DNA from: Sandaracinus amylolyticus | GTDB lineage: Bacteria; Myxococcota_A; Polyangia; Polyangiales; Sandaracinaceae | Reading direction: 5' to 3' | Length of the DNA stretch: 64,000 bases | NCBI RefSeq assembly: GCF_021631985.1 | Contig: NZ_CP070225.1 | Coordinates: 2,914,001 to 2,978,000 of the forward strand | Part shown: positions 37,491-49,353 of the stretch, piece by piece | Numbering within the stretch: the first letter of the stretch is position 1 | How the letters are laid out: every line of letters starts with the position of its first letter | Translations under genes and position numbers: made by a program | Notes under the pieces: model-generated | What the model saw: only the letters and a program-made list of their open reading frames with translations | The model's database searches: none | What the model was told of the DNA's origin: nothing

Positions 37491-40400
37491 TCAGTCGGGC
37501 ATCGGAATGGGACGCGACGACTCGAGCGCGATCAGCGCGCGCTCCGCGGCCTGCATGTAGTCCGCGTGCCCGTGCTCCGCGGCGAGCCGCAGCACCTCGC
37601 GCAGCGCCGCCCTCGCCTCCTCGGGCTCACCGCGCGCCTGGTCGATCATCGCGAGGTAGTAGCGACCTTGCACGAGGTCCCAGACGAGCCCGCGCGCATC
37701 CGCGAAGTCGTTGGCGTCGACCACGTGGCGACGCCCTTCTTCGCTCCCGAAGCGCATCGCGTCGATGAACCCGAGGATGCGCATGTCGCCCATCATCAGG
37801 CTCTCGTAGCCGTGATCGCGCGCGAGCTCGTACGAGTAGCGCAGCGACGCGAACGCGCGCTTGTAGTCGCCGAGCCGGAGGTGCGCCTCACCGACGTTGT
37901 GCGCGTTGACCGCGGCCTCGTAGGTGAAGCCGTACTCCTTCGCGAGCTCGAGCGCGCGCTCGCCCACTTCGATCGACGCCGCGTAGTCGCGCGCGAAGAA
38001 GTGCACGAGCGACTCCATCTTCAAGAGCTCGCACTCGGTGAAGCGATCGATGCGCGCCTCGGTGAGCCGCCGCGCCTCCGCGAGCGCACCGAGCGCCGCC
38101 TGACGGTTGCCGGTCGACGAGTACGCGAGCGCGAGCGGCACGAGGCAGCGCACCTGGGCCTCGACGTCCGACGTCTCGCGCGAGAGCGTGAGCGCCTGCT
38201 CGAAGAAGTGGATGCCACCGCGGTGATCGCCGAGGCGCATGCACGACTCCGCGGTCGCGAGGACGATGTCGCGGAAGAGCGCGCGATCGTCGAGCTGACG
38301 CGCGATGTCGCCCGCGCGATCGAGCCAACGCCGCCCTTCGTCGACACGGTGGGCCGCGACCAGCAGTCGGCCGCGCAACAGCGAGAGGCGCGCGATCCAG
38401 TCGCGCCGATCGAGCGCCTCCGCGAGCTCGACGCCGCTCGCCATGCGCGTGATGCCGCGGTCGAGCGCGCGCGCCTTCCAGCACAGCTCGCCGATGCGCT
38501 TGTAGAGGGCGAGCATGCGCTCGCGATCCGGCACCGCCATCTGCGAGAGCAGATCGATCGCGCGCTCGAACGCCTGCACCGCGCCTTCGTGCGCGAGCTC
38601 GGCGACCATGCGATCGCCCGCGCGCACCAGGTACTCGACGGCCTTCGCGCGATCACCGGCCTCGCGCCAGTGCGACGCGAGCCGCTCCGCGAGCTCGTCG
38701 AGGCGCTGCGGATGGAGGCGCTCCAGCGATGCCGCGACGGCGCCGTGGATCTCGCGTCGCGTCTCGAGGGTCAGCCCTTCGCGCAGCACCTCGCCGACGA
38801 GATCGTGCGCGAACGCGAGCTCGGTCGCGCCTGCACGGGCGACGAGGCCGCGCCCCTCGAGCACCGCGAACGCCTCGCTCACGACCGCGACCTCTTCGCC
38901 CGCGACGTCCGCGACGAGCTCGGCGTGGAAGCGCGCGCCCGCGACCGCGGCGATCTGCAGGAAGTGGCGGTCCGCGACGCCGAGCCGCGAGAGGCGCGCT
39001 CCGACGATGCCGCGGAGCGTCTTCGGGACCTCGACCTCGGCGACCTCGGGCCGGTAGATCACGCGCCCCGAGCGGATCTCGACGGCGCCCGCGTCGGTGA
39101 GCGCCTTCACGTACTCCTCGACGTAGAGCGGGTTGCCCGCGCTCTTGCCGGTCACCTCGCGCAGCAGATCGATCGGCACCTCTTCCGCGGCGAGGCGCGT
39201 CGCGGTGAGCCGCGCGATGTCGTCGTCGCTCATCGGTCCGATCGTGAGCTCGTGGTACGTCGGCGCGCCCTGCCATCCGTGCACGAAGCCCGGGCGGTAC
39301 GCGAGCACCACGGCGATGCGCGCCTCGCGTCCGTCGCGGATCAGCGCGTCGAGCAGCATCTGCGACTCGTCGTCGAGCGACTCCGCGGAGTCGAACGCGA
39401 ACACGGTCAGGCGATCCTGCGCGAGCTTCAGCGCGACGCGCCCGATCGCGGGGCGTAGCGCGCGCACCAGCGGATCGGATCCCTCGGGCAGCGGTCCTGC
39501 GCCGAGCGCCGCGCCGATCGCGGCGACGTCCTGCTGCACGAGACCGAGCTCACGCAGTCGTCCGACCTTCGCGTCGCGCTCGTGATCGGGCTCGAACTCG
39601 TCGACGCCGAGCACCACACGCATGATCTCGGTGATGCCCGAGAGCGGCACGGTGCGTCCGTGGCGCGCGCACGTCGCGATGTACATGCCGACGTCGTGGC
39701 CGCCGAGCTTCAGGCGACGGCGCGTCTCGAGCAGCAGGCGCGTCTTGCCGACGCCCGCTTCGCCCGCGAGGCCGAGCATCTTGAGCTTGCCGCGGTTCGC
39801 GAGCGCGAGGATCTCGCCCATCTGCCGCAGCTCTTCGCGGCGCCCGACGAACTTGCCCGATGCGTCGGGGAGATCGCGCTCTTCCTCGAGCAGGTGCGGC
39901 GGATCGTCGCCGTCGCCGTGAGGCAGCGTGAGGAAGAGGCCCGCGATGATGCGCTGGGCCGCGGGCGAGACGAGGACCTGCCGCGTCGCCGCGCGCGATG
40001 CGAGCGTGCGCGTGCTGTCGAGCAGCCGCTCGAAGGCCTCGTCGCGAATGGGCTCGCCCGCGAGATCGACGAGGATGCGCCCGCAGTCGATCGCGATCTG
40101 CACCGGCACGTCGGGCGTGCCGGTCTGCGTGCCGGTCGCGGCCGCGCGCACGAGGCGCAGCGCGCACCGCGCCGCCGACTCCGAGTCGCGCCCGTCGGGG
40201 TCGCGCACGCCGAAGAGCAGCGCGACCGCGGGCACGTCGAGCGCGCGCGGGGGCTCGTCGATGCGCACGCCGCCGTAACGACGCGCGAGCCGCTCGACGA
40301 CCTCGTCGGCGACGAACGACGCCGACTCCGAGCGCATCACGAGCACCGTGACGTCGCGACGCTCCGCGGTCGGACGCGCGACCCCGGTGCTGCCGCGACG

Positions 40401-41498
40401 CGGCTGCGACTCCGATCCGCTGCTCGACGGACCGCTGCGGGTGGCACGCGAGAACGGCACCTGCACCGGCGTCGCCGGCGGCGCGTACGCGCCCTTGCTG
40501 CCCTCCTCGTCGAACATCGCGCGCAGGCGCGCGGCGTCGCGCTCCTGCTCGTGCGCCTGGCTCACCTCGCGCAGGTCCTGGAGGTATCGCGCGAGGTCGT
40601 GCCCTCCCACGCGGCGACCGCTCGCGTAGAGGAACTGCACGAGATCTTCGTACAGACGTCCCGCGTTCGCGTGGCGCAGCTCGGGCTGCGGCGCGAGCGC
40701 GCGATCGACGATCGCCGCGAGCTCGTCGGGCACGTCGGGCACGACCGTCTTGAGGGGCGGCGCGTCCCCCTCGCGCACCCGGCGCAGCGTCTCGTACGCC
40801 GACTCGTGCTGGAACGGACTCTCTCCGCTCAGCGCCTCGAAGAGCACGATGCCGAGCGCGTAGAGATCGGTGCGCGAGTCGACGTTCTCACCGCGCGCCT
40901 GCTCGGGGCTCATGTACGCGTACTTGCCCTTGAGCACGCCCTCGTCGGCCGCGTCGTCGGCGATCGTCTTCGCCTTCGCGATGCCGAAGTCGGTGAGCTT
41001 CACCTCGCCTTCGAACGAGAGCAGCACGTTCTGCGGCGACACGTCGCGATGCACGATGTGCAGCGGGCGCAGGCTCGCGTCGCGGCGTCGATGCGCGTAG
41101 TCGAGCCCCTTCGCGAGCTCGCTGACGACGAACACCGCGAGCTCCTGCGAGAGCGGGCGCCTGTAGCGCGCACCGCGGCGCAGCACCGTCGCGAGGTCGT
41201 AGCCCGCGACGTACTCCATCGCGATGAAGTAGGTCTCGTCGGCGCGCCCGAGGTCGAACACCTGCACGATGTTCGCGTGCGAGAGCGTGACCGCGATCTT
41301 CGCCTCGTTGATGAACATCTCGACGAAGCGAGGGTTGCGGCTCAGCTCCGGCAGGATGCGCTTGATGACGAGGATCTTCTCGAAGCCCTCGACGCCGTGG
41401 GACTTCGCTTTGAACACCTCGGCCATGCCGCCGCGCGCGAGCAGCTGCAGCAGCTGGTACTTGCCGTAGACGACGGGGGCGAGCTCGGGCGGCGGCAT
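37491..41498 (-). CDS. Multidomain Ser/Thr kinase with cyclase-like segment, AAA-type ATPase and TPR tail
   Basis: 1335 residues. N-terminal kinase (about 10-285): ARGGMAEVFKA loop, K46 in VIKRIL, HRDVSPQN and DFG motifs, SPEQARG. Residues about 380-540 resemble a degenerate nucleotide-cyclase-type domain (TVLVMRSESASFVADEV...; no metal-binding Asp pair seen). Residues about 545-860 are an ATPase with FVGRREELRQMGE and Walker A GLAGEAGVGKTRLL. The remaining 450 residues are TPR-like (QALTLSRETSDVEAQVRCLV, ...). This is the PknK-like architecture of kinases fused to MalT-type ATPases. ATG 41498. A monocistronic sensor; substrates unknown. Confidence 0.9.
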   Translation of the reverse strand: MPPPELAPVVYGKYQLLQLLARGGMAEVFKAKSHGVEGFEKILVIKRILPELSRNPRFVEMFINEAKIAVTLSHANIVQVFDLGRADETYFIAMEYVAGYDLATVLRRGARYRRPLSQELAVFVVSELAKGLDYAHRRRDASLRPLHIVHRDVSPQNVLLSFEGEVKLTDFGIAKAKTIADDAADEGVLKGKYAYMSPEQARGENVDSRTDLYALGIVLFEALSGESPFQHESAYETLRRVREGDAPPLKTVVPDVPDELAAIVDRALAPQPELRHANAGRLYEDLVQFLYASGRRVGGHDLARYLQDLREVSQAHEQERDAARLRAMFDEEGSKGAYAPPATPVQVPFSRATRSGPSSSGSESQPRRGSTGVARPTAERRDVTVLVMRSESASFVADEVVERLARRYGGVRIDEPPRALDVPAVALLFGVRDPDGRDSESAARCALRLVRAAATGTQTGTPDVPVQIAIDCGRILVDLAGEPIRDEAFERLLDSTRTLASRAATRQVLVSPAAQRIIAGLFLTLPHGDGDDPPHLLEEERDLPDASGKFVGRREELRQMGEILALANRGKLKMLGLAGEAGVGKTRLLLETRRRLKLGGHDVGMYIATCARHGRTVPLSGITEIMRVVLGVDEFEPDHERDAKVGRLRELGLVQQDVAAIGAALGAGPLPEGSDPLVRALRPAIGRVALKLAQDRLTVFAFDSAESLDDESQMLLDALIRDGREARIAVVLAYRPGFVHGWQGAPTYHELTIGPMSDDDIARLTATRLAAEEVPIDLLREVTGKSAGNPLYVEEYVKALTDAGAVEIRSGRVIYRPEVAEVEVPKTLRGIVGARLSRLGVADRHFLQIAAVAGARFHAELVADVAGEEVAVVSEAFAVLEGRGLVARAGATELAFAHDLVGEVLREGLTLETRREIHGAVAASLERLHPQRLDELAERLASHWREAGDRAKAVEYLVRAGDRMVAELAHEGAVQAFERAIDLLSQMAVPDRERMLALYKRIGELCWKARALDRGITRMASGVELAEALDRRDWIARLSLLRGRLLVAAHRVDEGRRWLDRAGDIARQLDDRALFRDIVLATAESCMRLGDHRGGIHFFEQALTLSRETSDVEAQVRCLVPLALAYSSTGNRQAALGALAEARRLTEARIDRFTECELLKMESLVHFFARDYAASIEVGERALELAKEYGFTYEAAVNAHNVGEAHLRLGDYKRAFASLRYSYELARDHGYESLMMGDMRILGFIDAMRFGSEEGRRHVVDANDFADARGLVWDLVQGRYYLAMIDQARGEPEEARAALREVLRLAAEHGHADYMQAAERALIALESSRPIPMPD

Positions 41499-41615
41499 CG
41501 GAAGCGCGGTCGCGGCCGAGGGTCGTCGCGCGATGCGATCCCCCCGAATCCGATCGAATGAGCATACCGCAAACGCCTCTGCGGATCGCCAGTTCTCGTG
41601 TCGCGTGCGATGCGA

Positions 41616-43486
<1,871 letters not shown>

Positions 43487-43490
<4 letters not shown>

Positions 43491-45277
43491 TGGAGGGCCG
43501 AGATCTCCCGCTCGAGGCGCTGCCGCGCCGCGAGCCGCGCGTAGAGCCCGTCCTTCGCGACGAGCTCGTCGTGCGTGCCGTGCTCCACCACGCGCCCGTG
43601 ATCGAGCACCACGATGCGATCGGCGCGCGCCGCCGCTGCGATGCGATGGGTGACGAGCACCAGCGTGCGCCCCTCCGCGGCGCGCTCGAGTGCTTCGAGG
43701 ATCGCGGTCTCGGTGCGCGCATCGACGGCGCTCATCGGGTCGTCGAGCACCAGCACGCGCGGGTCGTTCAGGAGCGCGCGCGCGAGCGCGAGGCGCTGCT
43801 TCTGGCCGCCCGAGAGCTGCACGCCGCGCTCGCCGACGACCGTCGCGAAGCCCTCGGGCATCGCCTCGATCTCGTCGAGCACGCAGGCCTCGCGCGCCGC
43901 GTGGCGGATGCGCTCGTGCGCTTCGGGCGCATCGGGATCGTCGAGCGCGAACGCGAGGTTCTTCTCGACCGTCGTCGAGAACAAGAAGGGCTCCTGCTGC
44001 GCGTAGCCGACGCGATCACGAAGGTCGCGCAGCTGCAGGTGCGTGACGTCGTCGCCGTCGAGGAAGACGCGCCCCTCGGGGGTCGGCAAGAGGCGCGGGA
44101 GGAGCGCGGCGAGCGTGCTCTTGCCGCTGCCGGTCGCACCGACGACCGCGAGGCGACCGCCCGCGGGCACCTCGAACGCGACGTCCTCGAGCACGCGGCG
44201 CTCCTGGTACGCGAACGTGAGCCCGTCGACGCGCAGCGCGCCCTCGTGCCCCGCGCGCTTCGCGTCCGGTGCCTCGCGCACGTCGGGCATGCTCTCGAGG
44301 ATCTCGCCCACCCGCGCATACGAGGCGCGGCCGCGCTGGAGGATCGAGAGGATGTAGCCGAAGGCCAGCGTGGGCCAGAGCAGCTGACCGAGGTACGCGT
44401 TGAACGCCGCGAACTCGCCGACGGTGAGCGACCCCTCGAGCACCATCGCGCCGCCCTGCCACACGACGATGAGCGTGCCGATCGACGAGAGTCCGAAGAG
44501 CACCGGCCACATGAGCCCGCGCAGCGTGACGAGCTCCATGTTGCGATCGACCGCCTCGGCGTTGACCTTCGCGAAGCGCTCGCGCTGGTGCGGCTCGAGC
44601 CCGAGCGAGCGCACGAGGCGCGCGCCCGCGACGTCCTCCTGCACGCGCTCCGCGAGCTTGCCGATCACCTGCTGCGCCGCGCTGCTGCGCTTGTAGAGAG
44701 CGCGCGCGAAGCCCGCCGACGAGAGCGCGATGAACGGGTACGGGATGAGCGCGAGCAGCGTGAGGCGCGGCGAGGTCGCGAACATCAGCGTGATCGCCGC
44801 GACGAACGCGAGGATCGAATTCACGACGTTGAGCCCCGCGAAGCCGACGAGCAGTCGCACCTGCGCGAGATCGTTCGTCGCGCGGCTCATGATCTCGCCC
44901 ACCGACATGTGCCGGAAGAACGAGGGGCCGAGCGCGTGCAGTCGCTCGAGCAGCGCGTTGCGGAGGTCGTACTCGACGTCGCGACCGACGTTGAAGATCT
45001 GGATGCGCGAGGCGGTGCGCACCACCCACGCGCCGGTGGCGAGCCCGATGACCCAGAGCGCCATCTGCTGCACCTGGGCGAGCTGATCGGCGCGCAGCGC
45101 GTCGAGCCCGAGGCGCAGCATCCACGGGATCGCCTTCTCGGCGGCTTGCGTGAGCAGGAGCAGCGTGAAGCCGAACGCGAGACGCCTCGCGTAGGGCCTC
45201 ACGGTCTCGCTCAGCGTTGGCGCTCGCGCGCTCGTCGATTGATCGGGACCGGCCACGGGGCGCGGTCTCTTTGGCAC
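43487..45277 (-). CDS. ABC exporter subunit, half with degenerate Walker B
   Basis: 596 residues from GTG 45277: six-helix domain (about 25-310), ATPase domain (about 355-580). Walker A is GATGSGKSTL; the signature LSGGQKQRLALARAL is canonical; Walker B reads VLVLDDPMSAVD, with Asp where the catalytic Glu is expected. This half therefore lends a good signature to its partner while its own site is degenerate. That pattern is known from heterodimeric exporters such as TM287/288. First gene of the pair. Confidence 0.93.
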
Positions 45278-45320
45278 CGGCGCTCCGAAACGGCAATCCC
45301 TGCCTCGACGGAAGGACAGA

Positions 45321-45352
45321 GCCCCGCAGCGCGCACATCCGCACTGCGGGGC
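45321..45352 (-). terminator. Stem-loop after the metalloprotease gene
   Basis: GCCCCGCAG (45321-45329) and CTGCGGGGC (45344-45352) form a perfect nine-base stem just beyond the stop at 45368. On the minus strand it is followed by TCTGTCC, without a long T-run. It separates the protease unit from the ABC pair. Confidence 0.55.
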
Positions 45353-45367
45353 CCCATCGAGATCACC

Positions 45368-47161
45368 TCAGCGGCGACGACGTGCGCGCCACGTCGCGAG
45401 CGCCGCGAGCAGCCCGATCGCGAGGAGACCGCCGCGCGCGCCCTCACCGCGGCCCGGCGCGCTGCATCCGCATCCGCCGCTCGACGGCGGGCGGCAGATC
45501 GACACGCTCGGATCGTCGGTCGCGACGCACGAGAACCCGTCGGGGCACGGCGCACCGAGGTTGCAGATGCGCGTGCAGTACGACTCCTCGTCCTCCACCG
45601 CGCAGATGCCGCCGAGGCAGTCCGCGTTGGTGCCGCACTCGCTGCCGAGGCCACCGGTGTCGGGCACGCACACCGAGGTCTCGCCCGCCGCGAGGCAGCT
45701 GAAGCCGCTCGGGCACGGCGCGCCCTCACCGCAGCGATCGGTGCAGAACGAGTCGCCCTCGAGCATCGCGCACAGGCGCGACGTGCAGTCCGTCTCGACC
45801 TCGCAGGGATCACCGAGCGAGCCCGAGCGCTGGCACGAGCCACAGCCCGACACCGCTCCGACCTGGCAGGCGAAGCCTTCCGCGCAGCCGCTCGCACCAC
45901 CGGGTGCGCACGGCGTCGAGCAGCGCCCGTTCGCGCAGTAGAGCGACGCGCACTCGGTCGCGGCACCGCACGCCTCGCCGATCGCGCGCGATCCCGCAGT
46001 GCCCTGCACGCACACGCCCGCGGCGCCGCAGCTGCCGGTCGCCTCGCCGCTGCAGTACCAGCCGCCCGGGCACGACGTCGGGCTCAGCCAGTCGCACGAC
46101 TGCGAGCAGCGACCCGCGAAGCAGAGGCCCGACTGGCACTCGGTGCTCGCGCCGCAGTCCGCTCCGATCGCGCCACCGGTGGTCGGACGCGCCTCGCACA
46201 TGCGGGTGGTCGTGTTGCAGCGCTGGGTCGCCGAGCACTGCGAGTCCGACGTGCAGCCCGACGACGACGTGCTGCAGGTCGGCGTGCTGCCGACGAACCG
46301 CGCGCAGAAGCTGCCGGCGGTCCCGACGTTCACGCAGACGTCCCCGCCGCACTGCGCGTTCGTGGTGCACGGAGTCCCGCAGTACGCGGCGTCGTCGCTG
46401 TAGCCGAGGCACGCGTTGCCGGCGGCGCAGTCTCCGCCGGTCGTGCAGGGCGAGCACATCCCGCCGTCACCGCCGCCCGTCATCGTCACGCAGGTGCCGC
46501 CCTCGCAGACCTGGCCCGAGGGGCAGCCCGTCGTCGTGCAGTCCGACGTGCCGCTGCGCGGATAGAGCGCGCAGATGCCGTTCTGATCGTCGGTGCGCAA
46601 CGAGAGCGTGCCGCCCGAGTACGCGTAGTACATGACCGCGCTCGAGTCCGACGAGTGATCGAGGCCGTAGTAGTGCCCCGCCTCGTGCAGCACGATCGAG
46701 TACGCGTTCACGCGGTTGCCCGATCCCGGACCGGTCGACCACGTGTAGTTCACGCCGTTGAGCATCATGTCGGCGCGGAAGATCTGCGATCCCGAGTACT
46801 GCGGGATCGTCACGCCGATCGCGTTCGCGTCGAAGCCGCGCTCGCCCCACCCGCTCTCGAGCCAGCCGACGGTGTTCGCGCTGTCGCGCTCCGACGGGAC
46901 GCGCGAGACCGCGCCGAGATAGTTGGTGGTCAAACTGGTGCACGACACGCGCGACCAGTCGTCCATGCCCTGGCGCACGATCGTCTCGCTCATCGCGAAC
47001 CCGCCGAGATCGGGCGAGCCCGCGTTGTTGAGCTCGTACGGCGCAGCGGTGCGCCAGACGGGACGCTGGGACGTGAGCGGAGCCCACGCCGAAGCCCGGT
47101 GCGCGACGAGCGCGCCCAGCGCGATCACCAGGGTGATCGCGGCGAGGTGGCGGCGGCTCAT
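45368..47161 (-). CDS. Secreted matrixin-like zinc metalloprotease with Cys-rich repeats and MYXO-CTERM tail
   Basis: 597 residues, ATG 47161. Signal peptide to about residue 25 (ALGALVAHRASA). The protease domain (about 27-200) contains the metzincin zinc site HEAGHYYGLDH (H159, E160, H163, H169) and a following YYAYSGG in the place of the Met-turn. Then come about ten Cys-rich repeats (SDCTTTGCPSGQVCEGG, ..CSSDxQC.., CPxGxxC). The C-terminus is Ser/Gly/Cys (GGCGCSAPGRG), a hydrophobic helix and RARRRR: a MYXO-CTERM signal for anchoring after processing. Overlaps the upstream secreted protein gene (ATGA). Confidence 0.93.
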   Translation of the reverse strand: MSRRHLAAITLVIALGALVAHRASAWAPLTSQRPVWRTAAPYELNNAGSPDLGGFAMSETIVRQGMDDWSRVSCTSLTTNYLGAVSRVPSERDSANTVGWLESGWGERGFDANAIGVTIPQYSGSQIFRADMMLNGVNYTWSTGPGSGNRVNAYSIVLHEAGHYYGLDHSSDSSAVMYYAYSGGTLSLRTDDQNGICALYPRSGTSDCTTTGCPSGQVCEGGTCVTMTGGGDGGMCSPCTTGGDCAAGNACLGYSDDAAYCGTPCTTNAQCGGDVCVNVGTAGSFCARFVGSTPTCSTSSSGCTSDSQCSATQRCNTTTRMCEARPTTGGAIGADCGASTECQSGLCFAGRCSQSCDWLSPTSCPGGWYCSGEATGSCGAAGVCVQGTAGSRAIGEACGAATECASLYCANGRCSTPCAPGGASGCAEGFACQVGAVSGCGSCQRSGSLGDPCEVETDCTSRLCAMLEGDSFCTDRCGEGAPCPSGFSCLAAGETSVCVPDTGGLGSECGTNADCLGGICAVEDEESYCTRICNLGAPCPDGFSCVATDDPSVSICRPPSSGGCGCSAPGRGEGARGGLLAIGLLAALATWRARRRR

Positions 47162-47796
47162 CGCGCACCTCCGCCCAGCGCGCGGCCGGTGGTCGGGTCG
47201 TTCTCGATCTGCTCGAGCGTCGCGCGGACGTACGCGAGGAAGTCGTCGAGGCGCATCGCGCGCACGCCACCGTGCTCGATCGCCATCGGACCGCTCGCCC
47301 ACGTCGCGAACCCGACCGACGTGGTGTCGCGCACCACGACGTCGTCCGCGCCGGCGAACCCACGGAGGATCGAGAAGCGCCCCTGCACCATCGCGTACGT
47401 GCGCAGCGCGCCGTCGGGCGTGCGACGCAGGAACACGACGACCTCGTCGCCGCGCGTGTACTCGGGCGTGCCCGCGATGCGCGTCGAGACGATGTCGGTC
47501 TCACCGCCCAGCTCGTCGATGCGCACGAGCTCGCCGCCCGAGCCCTTCACCCACTCGCGCACGCGGAGCGTGGTGATCGTGTGCGGCTCTGCGCCGCCCG
47601 AGGGCGACATCACGAGACGCGCGCCGACGTTCTCCACGACACCGACGACGATCGCGTCCGCGTCGCGCACCATCGCCTCGAGCGGCACCTCGACCATCAC
47701 GGTCGCGCGCGCCCGTGGCTGGAAGACTGTGGCCGCGACCACGATCGACAGAGCGGCGAGCGCGATGCGCGCCCCCGCCCAACGCAAGCTCCCCAT
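47158..47796 (-). CDS. Secreted protein coupled to the metalloprotease
   Basis: 212 residues from ATG 47796, chosen for the signal peptide MGSLRWAGARIALAALSIVV (cleavage near ARA, about residue 32). The mature part is a beta-rich domain (MVRDADAIVVGVVENVGARL, ITTLRVREWVKGSGGELVRI, RGDEVVVFLRR), reminiscent of small OB-like secreted domains. No Cys. The ATGA overlap with the protease suggests a shared function, perhaps a partner or inhibitor; that is inference only. Confidence 0.8.
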   Translation of the reverse strand: MGSLRWAGARIALAALSIVVAATVFQPRARATVMVEVPLEAMVRDADAIVVGVVENVGARLVMSPSGGAEPHTITTLRVREWVKGSGGELVRIDELGGETDIVSTRIAGTPEYTRGDEVVVFLRRTPDGALRTYAMVQGRFSILRGFAGADDVVVRDTTSVGFATWASGPMAIEHGGVRAMRLDDFLAYVRATLEQIENDPTTGRALGGGAR

Positions 47797-47915
47797 CACG
47801 CCCTCCACGACATCCTCGCGGGCGCCGTCGTCGCCCGGAGGAAATGCGGGGCGGAACTCTATCAACTCCGTCAAGCGGAGCGAGAGCGTGTCCGCTCACT
47901 GCACGATCCGCGCGA

Positions 47916-49301
47916 TCAGGCCCCCGCGCGCGCGGAGAGAAGAGCACCGCGCTCGATGACGCCCCAGCTCTTGTGGTTCTTGCCCGCGAGCTGCGTGAGA
48001 CCGAGCGCCTCGTAGAGCCCGGGGATGGCCATGAGCACGCCGGGCGCGGCGCGCAGCGCCTTCTCGAGCGCGTCACGCACCTCGGGCAGCGGGCGATCGC
48101 CGGGGATCAGCAGCTTGCCGAACACGGCGCGATGCTCGGTGGGCGCCTCGTGCTCGTGCTTGGTGAGCACCTCACCGGCCGCGCAGCGCGCGCAGACCTG
48201 CTCGACGCGCTGGCCGTGGACGTAGAGCACCACGCCCTCGGGGAGCTGCTCCCCGAGCGCCCTCACCTGCCCGTCGGTCTGCTCGAGCGCGAGGAAGCGG
48301 AAGCGACGCTCGTCGCCGGGCTTGAGCACGGCGAGCATCGGAAAGACGGGCACGGCGCGACCCTCGTGGGGGATCGTGCCGGTCGGCGCCGCGTCCCAGA
48401 GCACGACGTCGCCCCAGTCGGCGATCGCCTCGCGGAACGTCGGGCTCCGCACGACGCCGTGGAGCGGCGAGAGCGGCTGGACCCAGACCCGCTCGAACGA
48501 CGCGGCTGCGTCGGGCACGAACGCCGCGAGGCCGTGCCCGGGGCCACGGGTGGGCACGCGGAGCTGCGCGGCGGGCAGGTCGGGCACGAAGGGCAGGCGC
48601 TCGGGGGCGGCCTCTGCGGCGAGCCCCAGGGCGCGCAGGGCCGCGGCGGCCTCCTCGCCCTCCCCGGCGCCGATCGCGGCACCTGCGAGGTGGAAGAGCA
48701 CCGGGCGCCGCTCTCCGAGCTTCTCGCGCGCCTTGCGGAACGCGAGGAGCGCGGCGCGGAAGCGCCCCGCCCACTTGTGGCAGAGCCCGAGGTCGACGAG
48801 CCACTCGCCGCGGGCGCCGTGGCGCGCGATCGCGCGCTCGAAGGCAGCGACGGCGTCGGCGTCACGCGCCGGGCCGAGGCGTCGCAGCGCGTTCGCGTAC
48901 GCGATGGTGAGCGCGCCGCCGCGATCGGCGTCCGCCGACGCCTCGGACGAGAGCGCCGCGAGCAGCTTTTCCGCGTGCCGCGCGGCCACCGTCGCGGCGC
49001 CTTCGCCGATCGCCGGCTCGTCGAGGGGACGCCGCTCGTCGACACGCACGAGCGCAGTGATCGCGGCCGCCGCGAGCGCCGGGTCGGCGGCGCCGAAACG
49101 ATCGAGGATCGCGGTCAGGTCCTCCACCGCGCCCGGCCGCGAGGGCGACGCCTGCAGGAGCACCGCCCACGCGGAGGCGACCTCGGGGTCGCGCGTCAGC
49201 GCCGCGCGGAACGGTTCGAGGTGGGACCAGGCGGCGTCGGCGCTGCGCTCGGCGAGCGCGCGCTGCATGGCGGCCTCGAGCTCGGTGGGCTTGGAGGACA
49301 T
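47916..49301 (-). CDS. TPR-like protein with a C-terminal unknown domain
   Basis: 461 residues, ATG 49301. Residues about 1-215 are helical repeats of TPR or TPR-like type (DPEVASAWAVLLQASPSRPG, GEWLVDLGLCHKWAGRFRAA). Residues about 220-330 contain the segments GLAAFVPDAAASFERVWVQP and WGDVVLWDAAPTGTIPHEG; near residue 385 a CARCAAGE motif gives one Cys pair. No signal peptide. It does not resemble an enzyme I know. Monocistronic, between the secreted protein gene and the HtrA protease. Confidence 0.78.
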   Translation of the reverse strand: MSSKPTELEAAMQRALAERSADAAWSHLEPFRAALTRDPEVASAWAVLLQASPSRPGAVEDLTAILDRFGAADPALAAAAITALVRVDERRPLDEPAIGEGAATVAARHAEKLLAALSSEASADADRGGALTIAYANALRRLGPARDADAVAAFERAIARHGARGEWLVDLGLCHKWAGRFRAALLAFRKAREKLGERRPVLFHLAGAAIGAGEGEEAAAALRALGLAAEAAPERLPFVPDLPAAQLRVPTRGPGHGLAAFVPDAAASFERVWVQPLSPLHGVVRSPTFREAIADWGDVVLWDAAPTGTIPHEGRAVPVFPMLAVLKPGDERRFRFLALEQTDGQVRALGEQLPEGVVLYVHGQRVEQVCARCAAGEVLTKHEHEAPTEHRAVFGKLLIPGDRPLPEVRDALEKALRAAPGVLMAIPGLYEALGLTQLAGKNHKSWGVIERGALLSARAGA

Positions 49302-49353
49302 CGAGGTCCGCGAGTATGGGGCGGGGCCTGGGCCCCGCCACCCGCGGTCCTCG

